This document shows positions 1 to 6,730 of a stretch of DNA of 7,855 nt, piece by piece. Both the position numbers and the translations under genes were made by a program. The number at the start of each line of letters is the position of its first letter. The stretch's first letter is position 1. The DNA is from Leptolinea sp. UBA1437 (lineage in GTDB: Bacteria > Chloroflexota > Anaerolineae > Anaerolineales > Anaerolineaceae): contig DCTP01000147.1 of NCBI GenBank assembly GCA_002329625.1, positions 30,320-38,174 on the forward strand, read 5' to 3'. The notes under the pieces were generated by a model. The model did not search any database. It saw only the letters and a program-made list of their open reading frames with translations, and was not told the origin of the DNA.

Positions 1-53
1 TTGAATTCTTCTTCAAAGCCTTCCAATAATTCCTTATCGTCGAAATCCAGCAT
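1..53 (-). CDS. Start of an acidic protein, cut by the window edge
   Basis: Seventeen complete codons are visible on the minus strand, reading MLDFDDKELLEGFEEEF, and the frame stays open to the edge. The ATG lies 14 bases after the stop of the barrel/KOW gene, and AAGGGG (complement of 60-65) sits 6 bases upstream of it, so this is very likely the next gene of the operon. The visible part is strongly acidic, with 9 of 17 residues Asp or Glu and one Lys, and could form an amphipathic or disordered N-terminus. There is no signal peptide in the visible stretch. Too little is present to name a family. Confidence 0.7.
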   Translation of the reverse strand, partial: MLDFDDKELLEGFEEEF

Positions 54-67
54 GAGGATCCCCTTTT

Positions 68-1144
68 CTAACTTTTCAAATTGATTACTTCGACATTGTT
101 TTTCGGCAAAGTAACATATGTCTCTTCATCAATGCAGATTTTCACCTGATCCGGTGCGATTTCCATATTATCTGAATTCTCATCGTTTCCCGGCAGAATG
201 TCAACCACGATTCCCAACTCTCCGCCATAAAAACCTTCAATAATTCGAACTTGCGATCCGATTCCCAAATGATTGAGCGGGTTTTCCTTTTCCGGAATAT
301 ATTCATCCTGCGGTATGATGATTTCCGGTCGAATCAACTTTCCCAAGGCGCTGTTGTCCGAATATAAATAAGCAAATTTAATGATATTTTCTCCCAGCGT
401 GAGGTGGACGGGGTTGCTTATTTTCCCGGTTCCGATCCAATCCGTTACAATAATCGGAAAAGGCAGGCTTACCGCAACCGGTAACAAATAGGATGGCAAC
501 GATCCGAAAATCAGTCCGCCGGGGGTCATTTTGGCGGCAGTTTTTAAGACATTCGCATCGGTGCAGGTATTCGCAAAAACAACGGCTCCGGCAAGGTCCA
601 CAGAAATGCTGTCCAAATCAAAAATGCCGTTATTTTTTTCCATATCGATGGAAAGAAGAATGCCTTGTCCGCATTTCCCGTTTCCCCACAAACCCTTAAT
701 ATAACTTCCGCTTGTTTCAAGGTAAGCTCCCCGATTATTGACGATATCCGTCACCACACCCGGGAATCCCGCAACCCGCGATTCGATGTCAACGGGATCG
801 CTTTCAAAGATCAATCGATTCGCGGAAATTCCCAAAAAGCGACCGGATGCCTTCGCTGTGACGGATAATTTCCTTTTGCCTTCCCGTTTCGCGATTTGTT
901 CTCCGACGGATACAAAATCCCCTTCCTTAATCGTTAAAAACTCACGAATGTTATCCGCCGGATCCAAATCCAATGCATCCAGAATATTGAGAGAAAAATG
1001 TCGGCTCCAAATTTTTCTGAAGGCGATTTGGGTTGTCGGATCGGCCATTTGCCCCTTGAATACCACAACGGTGCCGTCTTCGGAAAGCAATCGAGCACAG
1101 CGCACCGTACCGGACGAGATAATATGAACCGCTTCCTCAGGCAT
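68..1144 (-). CDS. Uncharacterised protein with biotinyl/lipoyl-like barrel segment and C-terminal KOW-like segment
   Basis: This is a 358-residue soluble protein without signal peptide or membrane helix. Residues about 70-115 look like a barrel-sandwich fold (EGDFVSVGEQIA at 74-85, then SGRFLGISANRLIF), as in the hammerhead part of RnfC-type proteins, but there is no modifiable MKM lysine motif, so it is probably structural. Residues about 125-270 are an alpha/beta region, followed by RPEIIIP at 272-278, a motif I remember as conserved in homologues beside GlmL-like genes. A KOW-like segment (IGSQVRIIEGFYGGELGIVV, from 295) is near the C-terminus. The ATG at 1144 is chosen over an in-frame start at 1324 because AGGAGGA (1153-1159) lies 8 bases upstream. 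It also overlaps the preceding gene by only 8 bases, whereas the longer start would overlap it by 188 and add a Lys/Arg-rich shadow peptide. Coupling to the GlmL-like gene suggests a partner protein. The biochemical role is unknown. Confidence 0.85.
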   Translation of the reverse strand: MPEEAVHIISSGTVRCARLLSEDGTVVVFKGQMADPTTQIAFRKIWSRHFSLNILDALDLDPADNIREFLTIKEGDFVSVGEQIAKREGKRKLSVTAKASGRFLGISANRLIFESDPVDIESRVAGFPGVVTDIVNNRGAYLETSGSYIKGLWGNGKCGQGILLSIDMEKNNGIFDLDSISVDLAGAVVFANTCTDANVLKTAAKMTPGGLIFGSLPSYLLPVAVSLPFPIIVTDWIGTGKISNPVHLTLGENIIKFAYLYSDNSALGKLIRPEIIIPQDEYIPEKENPLNHLGIGSQVRIIEGFYGGELGIVVDILPGNDENSDNMEIAPDQVKICIDEETYVTLPKNNVEVINLKS

Positions 1145-2897
1145 GGCTTTCTTCCTCCTGTTTAACCAGCCAGGGACCCAGTTCGGTCCGCCACGATTGG
1201 AGTTTCTTGTCACGGGCGGCTTTCTCTTTCGGCAGTTTAATTTTCCCGTCTTTTTCTTCCCGAGTATCGAAAACCAACCCGAAGCAGCCGCTTTTAAAAC
1301 CGGCGGGAGCCCAGGTTTTAACACCCGGAATAGTCACGTTATGTGATATTTTTGTCCATTCCAATTCGTAATTTTTTCCGTATTCCAGCGGAATCCGATA
1401 AATTCGATTAAAGGGAATGTCATATTTTCGTGTATTTCCGGCATCGTCACGGACGGAAACAGTCATTATGGATTTGCCCGGTTGTTCACTCCGTACGGAA
1501 GGACGAATGACTTTTCCGAGATTGAGGTAGGCGGATGTACTCGTGATTTGGGAAGCTAACACAGGATTCAAGTGCGCCAACGTACCGATTGCCCCTGACA
1601 GCCCGTTCATATCAAGCAGATAATCGACCATTCCTACGGGTGCCAGGCTATCCATAGCAAACAATAAAGCCTCTCCGGGGTCTTCGACATTGCGTAAGAC
1701 CGCTCCGCTGAGAAATACCATCGCCAGAGATCCGTCAGAAAGTATGGCGCTCAGGGATTCATTCTCAATACCCTTCATAACAATTGCGCGGGCTAAAGCC
1801 AGTTCGATTTCCGCCGAATATTTGTTGGCAGGAATCAGATCGGGATAATAACTTTTATTCAGGATATAATCTTGAATTTCGGCGCTTTTGATTTGAAAAC
1901 TGATCCACGATTGCAAATCGGACGGTGTATATTCGTTCAAGAGATTTCCGATGTTATTCCCGATGCCCAACGGAAGAGTGTGTAACGAGAGAGCCAGGTT
2001 AACCGCATCGGCCAAAATCGTTTGATGCGCACCGATATCAATTCCTAAGATGTGCCGGTTTTGACGAATCAATCGGCTCATTAAACGGATCGTTCGTCCG
2101 AAAGCGAATTCTCCCGGAATGACGGAGCACTTGGTTTTTTCCCGTAGAATCCGAAAACCGGGCGCACGTGATTCCAAATCTTTTCTCAATACATTCATCA
2201 AGCCGTTCAGTGTCGGTTGAACACCGGAGCCGGATTCCAACACGTTGGTTGAAAATGAGATATCGGTGATCTGTGAAAAGACCCGTTCCATTTGTTTTTT
2301 CGCAGCCGAATTCCCCGCATAGAGGATGATCGGGCGTTGTTCTTTCGGTAAACTTCTACATGCCAGCATCAGGATTTCGCCCAAGCGGTATATACCGATT
2401 TCTGCGCCTTGTTCCGTTCCGCCGCTGACAATGACAATCCGAGGTGCGGTTTGCAAGAACAGGTCTAAGTTCTCACAAACGGTTTTACCGTCTTCGGCAC
2501 AAATTTCCGCAACCGGCTTCACTCCGACTTTCGAAAGCAAATCATAAACATTTTGCAGGCTTCCCGCATGTGTGAGACCCATAACAGCGATACGCGGATC
2601 GGGAATGCATGTATAAGAAACCGCGACTTGATCAATGCCAGAATGGTCGAGAGTAGCCGGCATAACAATATTCTGATTACGGTCCAAAATCTTTCGTTTG
2701 GTGGCATGTTCCAGCTTTTCAACCGCTTGGATCACGTTCAGATATTCAAACTGATTTGTTATATCTCCGGAAGTCGTAGCGGACGCCGCCCCGATAAAAC
2801 TATATTTATCGTCCATCCGATCAAATAAGCAAACACGCGTGTTGACGGAACCGATATCGACATATAACACGGTATGAATATCCTGATTCCGGTTCAT
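1137..2897 (-). CDS. GlmL/MutL-like ASKHA-fold ATPase with extra C-terminal domain
   Basis: The 586-residue protein resembles the glutamate mutase L (GlmL/MutL) family of the actin/Hsp70/sugar-kinase superfamily. An N-terminal phosphate-binding loop, VDIGSVNTRVCLF, starts at residue 13 (D14, G16). SGGTEQG at 158-164 matches the GGTDGG element of the family. A second loop, GIDIGAHQT, is at 285-293, and FLSGAVL at 395-401 resembles the adenosine motif. The stretch PGEALLFAMDSLAPVG (407-422) is characteristic of the family. Residues about 455-586 form a beta-rich tail ending in a basic helix, as I remember for Chloroflexota homologues. Classical GlmL is thought to protect or reactivate cobalamin-dependent mutases. 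No mutase gene is present here; the neighbours are membrane proteins, so a role energising or gating a membrane complex is an inference. The ATG lies one base after the upstream stop, with GGGTGAG (2903-2909) 5 bases before it. Two second-loop positions differ from the pattern I remember (DVGAASTT versus DIGAHQTI), so activity is uncertain. Confidence 0.88.
   Translation of the reverse strand: MNRNQDIHTVLYVDIGSVNTRVCLFDRMDDKYSFIGAASATTSGDITNQFEYLNVIQAVEKLEHATKRKILDRNQNIVMPATLDHSGIDQVAVSYTCIPDPRIAVMGLTHAGSLQNVYDLLSKVGVKPVAEICAEDGKTVCENLDLFLQTAPRIVIVSGGTEQGAEIGIYRLGEILMLACRSLPKEQRPIILYAGNSAAKKQMERVFSQITDISFSTNVLESGSGVQPTLNGLMNVLRKDLESRAPGFRILREKTKCSVIPGEFAFGRTIRLMSRLIRQNRHILGIDIGAHQTILADAVNLALSLHTLPLGIGNNIGNLLNEYTPSDLQSWISFQIKSAEIQDYILNKSYYPDLIPANKYSAEIELALARAIVMKGIENESLSAILSDGSLAMVFLSGAVLRNVEDPGEALLFAMDSLAPVGMVDYLLDMNGLSGAIGTLAHLNPVLASQITSTSAYLNLGKVIRPSVRSEQPGKSIMTVSVRDDAGNTRKYDIPFNRIYRIPLEYGKNYELEWTKISHNVTIPGVKTWAPAGFKSGCFGLVFDTREEKDGKIKLPKEKAARDKKLQSWRTELGPWLVKQEEESHA
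1153..1159 (-). promoter_or_regulatory. Ribosome binding site of the barrel/KOW gene
   Basis: The minus strand reads AGGAGGA, a near-perfect anti-16S match, 8 bases before the ATG at 1144. It lies inside the last codons (Gln-Glu-Glu-Glu) of the GlmL-like gene and decides the start of the downstream gene. Confidence 0.85.
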
Positions 2898-2898
2898 C

Positions 2899-3597
2899 TT
2901 ATCTCACCCATTGCAGTATTTCCTGACCGGATCCGACGAGATTAGAAATTTGACCGATCAAAATTGTTGATGAGGCGATAAAACAGCCTGCAAAAACGGC
3001 ACCCAGCGCTATTCCGATAAAAACTTCTCCCAAGGTTCTGAAAAAGAAAACGGTATTCCTTTGTCGACTGATTTCCTTTCCGTTTTTTTTGCCGAAAGCA
3101 TAGTGTTGGGTATAAATTAACGAAGAAACGACACCCAAAGTAATTATCCCTGTTTTTACCCAATATATATTTGCGGAACTCATTTCTGCATCGGGAAGAA
3201 AACGAGCGATCAAGCCGCGATAAAGATTGATAAGGGTTCCGTTAACAATTCCGAGAATGGTTACGGCAGCCGCGCTGCATAACAAAACTGCTAAAATCGC
3301 ATTTCCGCCCGCGGGGGAGCGGAAATAATACTTCAAAAACAGAAATACGGCAGATATGATTACAACGACGGCTAGCGCTTGGTTTTTCCAATCGACGTTC
3401 GGTTCCATTAATGGATTTATGATCGACGGAATAAAGATTCTTTCGATCAATACATTAATCAGATAGCCTGCCAACGTCCCGGACAAGACGGCGGAAGAAA
3501 GGCGAAACAACCAGTTGTCACCCAGTATCAGGCTGAAAGTAAAAACGGATAAAAGGAATCCGATGAGAAGAACGGTGAAATCAGAAGGTGATGTCAT
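2899..3597 (-). CDS. Polytopic membrane protein, uncharacterised
   Basis: This is a 232-residue integral membrane protein with roughly six to seven helices, near residues 8-25, 33-52, 74-91, 98-125 (possibly two), 147-163 and 188-216. Recognisable elements are LGDNWLFRLSS (25-35), AGGNAILAVL (96-105), GIVNGTLI (116-123) and RTLGEVFIGIALGAVFAG (187-204). I remember similar elements in membrane proteins next to GlmL-like genes in Chloroflexota, which implies a conserved but unnamed family. The start is set at 3597: AAAGGA (3605-3610) lies 7 bases upstream, and the overlap with the preceding gene is only 17 bases. A TTG at 3681 would add 28 very basic residues read from the tail of the upstream gene and has no good ribosome site. 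It probably forms the membrane core together with the six-helix protein at 6079-6717. No catalytic motif is seen. Confidence 0.85.
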   Translation of the reverse strand: MTSPSDFTVLLIGFLLSVFTFSLILGDNWLFRLSSAVLSGTLAGYLINVLIERIFIPSIINPLMEPNVDWKNQALAVVVIISAVFLFLKYYFRSPAGGNAILAVLLCSAAAVTILGIVNGTLINLYRGLIARFLPDAEMSSANIYWVKTGIITLGVVSSLIYTQHYAFGKKNGKEISRQRNTVFFFRTLGEVFIGIALGAVFAGCFIASSTILIGQISNLVGSGQEILQWVR

Positions 3598-6082
3598 TTT
3601 TGATTCCTTTACCGATTTTGTTTTCTGTTTTTTCCGATGTCGACGGTTTCGGCGGTCGCGATTTTGGTTTTTCCTCGACAATGATTGTATGATAAGGTTT
3701 TCGTTGAACGTTTCCTGCGAGGAATGCCAGGATTAAAGTGAAAATTAAAAACCAAAGGGCGAATAATCTGCGATTTCGGATCGGATCATCGAAAGTGACG
3801 CCGCTGAAAATTTCCTTCTCCATCTTCCCGGTCAGAGAACTGTTGATCAACTTGCTTTCGTAATAGGGCTGCAATAAAGATTCCAACTGCGTCGACGCGA
3901 TGACATTGACGGGCAACGGAACGGTCATCGAAGCGATTTGCTCCAGCCAGGTTCTTGCCGATTCAAATCCGGAACTGACCAAATAAACGGTCGTGTAAGG
4001 GGAGAGATCATTTTGCAGGACGGATTGGATCGCCAAAACACCGCCAGTCTGGTAGCCAATATCTTCGATCCCCGCCGGATCGATTTCCGCTTTTAGCTTT
4101 GCCGTGACAGCCGCCGAAGAAAGATTGGTCGTCACGAGGCTGATCCGCGCCTTTTTATCGGTAATATTTTTCAACAGTGCGGTAATCGGTTCGTTCATCT
4201 CGTTTTCAAAGCCGGGAATGTAATCAATGACGACCAAAACATGATCATTGTTTGTCAGTTTGTTCACCTCCTGATTAAAAGTCACCAAATTGGGGAAAGA
4301 CTCCGGATCGGGTGGATTCAATGGGATGGAATCGGTTATTCCGGTAAACAAAATGGCAAGAATACCCAGAATCATGACCAATCCGATCAAAAATTGTGTA
4401 TTTTTCCGAGTTCCGCGGTTTTGATTTTTAACGAATGGTTTATTTAAACCTTCGATTTGGAAGATCTTATCCAGAATGGTCATAACCATTCTTTGTTGAT
4501 AATCTTGATTGTTTTTTCCTTCTTGTATGCCCGATTTGGAAAAAGGTTTGTAGGCTATCTCGGCCGGTTCAAGCCCGGGTAAAGACATTTCACCGGTTTC
4601 AAATAAATTCCACGGAACCTCATCCAAATCGTCTTCTTCAAATTCAAATTCATCGGGAACGACTTCGTCCTGTGTCCACCCTTCAGAGGAAACCAGTGGC
4701 TCTGGTTCTTCCGAAACGGATTCGGAGACGGATTGTTCTTCTTGATTCTGTCCGGTTACCGCTTCTTCTCGGACTTCCGCGGCGGACGGCGCCGGGTTCT
4801 CCATTAAAAATTCCAACTCTTCATCCGTATCGGAAGGCGGCTGCGGAGCCGGTTCAGGGGGTGTAACCCATTCGGGTGAAGTCATCGCAGCGGATTCTCG
4901 GACGGGTTCCTGCGGCGTTTCCGTACCGGCGGCTATTTGTCTTAAAAATGAATCCACCAGGCCGGCTTCCTCAGAATCCGCATTTTTACCGGCGGAGTTC
5001 TCATTCTCCGTCACCGAAAACGGTTGCTTATTTGAAACTTTTTCCGTTGTTTCAAGAGAAGACGAAGAATCAGCCATAGAAGAATTGAGTTCCTCTCCGT
5101 CGTCCCATTTTTTTTCGGGGCGATTAACCGAGAAATCGGCATAAAGGGCTTCTTCCTCTGTCAATTCGGAATTTACGTCCTGCGGCTCAGCGGATTTATT
5201 CTCAAGAAAAGTTAATTGTTCATCCCGAAAAACATCATGACTCGATTCGTCAACGCTGAATGAGGAAGGGGCATCGCTTTCCTGTACCGAATCCCATTTT
5301 TGTTGCGGACGGACTACGGAAAAATCGACAAAAGACTCCTCAGGAAGAGAATTAATTTTGATATTTTCGTTCTTTTGACCGGTGAAAGGCGTCTTGTCCC
5401 TTTTTTGTTCCGAAACGAATTTTGCAGATTCAAACAGTTCCGGATGTGTCGTTTCTCTCTTCCCGGAGATATCGACTTTTACGTTCGGAACCGGCGTCAA
5501 ATCCTCCCACTTTTTAGCGGGTCTGCTTTTTGAAAAATCAACAAATTCATTTTCGGAATTGGCGGGTACGAATTTTTTACCGTCGACAATTTCTTTATCG
5601 GATGATGTCTCATCCCATTTTTGGGCGGGACGGACGGAGGAAAAGTCCGAGAGCGATTCCTTGATTTCGGGTGGAGGTTCCGTCTCTTGCGATGCACCGT
5701 CTTCTTTGATTTCCAGCGCTTCGAAATCTTCTTGGGTGAACGGAAAAGAGTCTCCGTCGATTTTCTCGTTTAAATCTGCGGACGATTGGTTTTCCTCTAT
5801 ACTTTTATGAAAAATTAAATCTAAATAGTTATCGAAGGATTTGTTTTCTTTTTCATCCGATTGGGGTCGAATCCGTCTCCGAAGCCAGTCTGGCACTTCA
5901 TTTTGCTGGTTATTTTTTTCACCTTCCTGAAGCGGAGCGACTTCCTGTTGATTCTCCAATTCGTGTTGAATTTGCAATTGGAGATCTTCGGGCAGTTGAC
6001 TGAAGTTAACCAGGCAGACTCCGCAGGTTTTCGCATTTTCCTCGTTTGATGAACCGCAGATCGGACATTTGAAAGTTCTCAT
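3581..6082 (-). CDS. Zinc-ribbon membrane protein with long disordered repeat region and extracytoplasmic domain
   Basis: The 833-residue protein has a clear modular order. A zinc ribbon (C6-x2-C9 and C20-x2-C23) is followed by VPDWLRRRIRP (63-73), a motif I associate with Chloroflexota zinc-ribbon membrane proteins. Residues about 75-520 are acidic, Ser/Glu/Pro-rich and probably disordered, with four copies of DFSxxRPxxKWD at 146, 182, 253 and 316. A helix-prone stretch at 525-550 precedes a basic cluster and a membrane helix at about 563-583. Residues 584-770 form a compact alpha/beta domain (HVLVVIDYIPGFENEMNEP at 614-632, DIGYQTGG at 674, TWLEQI at 711, LLQPYYESKL at 736-745). A second helix follows at about 773-790, then a basic tail. 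The ribbon and repeats would be cytoplasmic and the 584-770 domain outside. The ATG overlaps the previous stop as ATGA, with AAGGA (6091-6095) 8 bases before it. It plausibly scaffolds cytoplasmic partners onto the complex; the function itself is unknown. Confidence 0.87.
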   Translation of the reverse strand: MRTFKCPICGSSNEENAKTCGVCLVNFSQLPEDLQLQIQHELENQQEVAPLQEGEKNNQQNEVPDWLRRRIRPQSDEKENKSFDNYLDLIFHKSIEENQSSADLNEKIDGDSFPFTQEDFEALEIKEDGASQETEPPPEIKESLSDFSSVRPAQKWDETSSDKEIVDGKKFVPANSENEFVDFSKSRPAKKWEDLTPVPNVKVDISGKRETTHPELFESAKFVSEQKRDKTPFTGQKNENIKINSLPEESFVDFSVVRPQQKWDSVQESDAPSSFSVDESSHDVFRDEQLTFLENKSAEPQDVNSELTEEEALYADFSVNRPEKKWDDGEELNSSMADSSSSLETTEKVSNKQPFSVTENENSAGKNADSEEAGLVDSFLRQIAAGTETPQEPVRESAAMTSPEWVTPPEPAPQPPSDTDEELEFLMENPAPSAAEVREEAVTGQNQEEQSVSESVSEEPEPLVSSEGWTQDEVVPDEFEFEEDDLDEVPWNLFETGEMSLPGLEPAEIAYKPFSKSGIQEGKNNQDYQQRMVMTILDKIFQIEGLNKPFVKNQNRGTRKNTQFLIGLVMILGILAILFTGITDSIPLNPPDPESFPNLVTFNQEVNKLTNNDHVLVVIDYIPGFENEMNEPITALLKNITDKKARISLVTTNLSSAAVTAKLKAEIDPAGIEDIGYQTGGVLAIQSVLQNDLSPYTTVYLVSSGFESARTWLEQIASMTVPLPVNVIASTQLESLLQPYYESKLINSSLTGKMEKEIFSGVTFDDPIRNRRLFALWFLIFTLILAFLAGNVQRKPYHTIIVEEKPKSRPPKPSTSEKTENKIGKGIKNDITF
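3605..3610 (-). promoter_or_regulatory. Ribosome binding site of the second polytopic membrane protein gene
   Basis: The minus strand reads AAAGGA, 7 bases before the ATG at 3597, within the last codons of the zinc-ribbon gene. It supports the shorter start over a TTG at 3681, which has no comparable site. Confidence 0.7.
5099..5647 (-). repeat. Four-copy DFSxxRPxxKWD peptide repeat inside the zinc-ribbon protein gene
   Basis: Four units are encoded in the disordered region, at 5609-5647 (DFSSVRPAQKWDE), 5501-5539 (DFSKSRPAKKWED), 5288-5326 (DFSVVRPQQKWDS) and 5099-5137 (DFSVNRPEKKWDD). D, F, S, R, P, K, W and a following acidic residue are invariant, while the linkers vary in length (23, 58 and 50 residues) and composition. 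Conservation of the core within divergent linkers suggests a selected short binding motif, not recent tandem duplication, and the DNA units themselves have drifted at synonymous sites. Confidence 0.9.
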
Positions 6083-6717
6083 GATTTATGTCCTTGATAG
6101 GGGTGATCACCGAAAAACAGCACCCGAATTCCCGTCACCAATGCACCGATGGCAATACCGATCAATAAACCGTAAAGCCCTCCGACAGGCAATATTCGAA
6201 TAAAATCTATTATTTTTGACAAGAACGCCGGTAATTTCAGAAACGAAAAGAATCCGCTGTATAAAACAAGGAAAAAGATTGTACTGAATAAAAAAGAACT
6301 CTTTAATAAGCTTCTTTGTGATCGCGCTACCCGATAAATTCCGTAAATCATTACCAAACAAATAAGACCGGTCATAACGGATTCAACCGAGGATTGAATC
6401 ATAAAAACCGTCGACTGAACGGAAGATGCGCCGGCCTGATTCGAAAAGCCGTAAAAGAAGACAATCAAGAAGATTATTAAACTGATCAAATTGTAGATGA
6501 AAGATCCCGTATGGTCTTTGATTCCGCGAATGCGCGCGATTACGAAATCGATAATTGCGATAAAAAGCAGAACGGCTGCCGCCAAACTTGCCCAATGAAT
6601 CAGCATGGTTCGAGCGGTTCGGACAGTCGGCTGGTCAGAATAGGCGGAAATCAGAAAGAAAATACCAATGAGCCCTGCAAGAACCGTTAACCGTTTGTTT
6701 TTTGAAGATAAATCCAT
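6079..6717 (-). CDS. Six-helix integral membrane protein, uncharacterised
   Basis: The 212-residue protein has predicted helices near residues 10-26, 39-62, 73-91, 107-128, 138-157 and 178-198. The C-terminal part, GLYGLLIGIAIGALVTGIRV (180-199) followed by GDHPY (203-207), resembles a G-x-x-x-G helix and short tail I remember from membrane proteins clustered with GlmL-like genes in Chloroflexota. No transporter or enzyme signature is visible, and there are few charged residues within the helices. The ATG lies 13 bases after the previous stop, and AAAAGG (6727-6732), 9 bases upstream, overlaps that stop codon. The gene ends in an ATGA junction with the zinc-ribbon gene, so the two are very probably translationally coupled and their products may associate. 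Confidence 0.85.
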   Translation of the reverse strand: MDLSSKNKRLTVLAGLIGIFFLISAYSDQPTVRTARTMLIHWASLAAAVLLFIAIIDFVIARIRGIKDHTGSFIYNLISLIIFLIVFFYGFSNQAGASSVQSTVFMIQSSVESVMTGLICLVMIYGIYRVARSQRSLLKSSFLFSTIFFLVLYSGFFSFLKLPAFLSKIIDFIRILPVGGLYGLLIGIAIGALVTGIRVLFFGDHPYQGHKS

Positions 6718-6730
6718 GAATTAATGCCTT

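Noticed and set aside
738..1127. Plus-strand open frame of 129 codons antisense to the barrel/KOW gene
   Set aside because: It lies wholly inside a well-supported gene on the other strand, has no good ribosome site and no recognisable composition. It is a shadow of the coding frame.
1137..2897. PilM/FtsA-type or GspL-type actin-like protein of a pilus or secretion system
   Set aside because: The ASKHA fold and membrane neighbours prompted the idea, but the motifs (GGTEQG, PGEALLFAMDSLAPVG) fit GlmL. No pilin, PilN/PilO-like, secretin or secretion ATPase genes are present.
3598..3681. TTG start at 3681 giving a 28-residue Lys/Arg-rich N-terminus on the membrane protein
   Set aside because: The extension is an out-of-frame reading of the basic tail of the zinc-ribbon protein and lacks a ribosome site; the ATG at 3597 has AAAGGA at proper spacing.
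5382..5810. Plus-strand open frame of 142 codons antisense to the zinc-ribbon gene
   Set aside because: Its Ser/Phe-rich product is the reverse reading of the acidic Ser/Glu-rich disordered region. It has no independent support.
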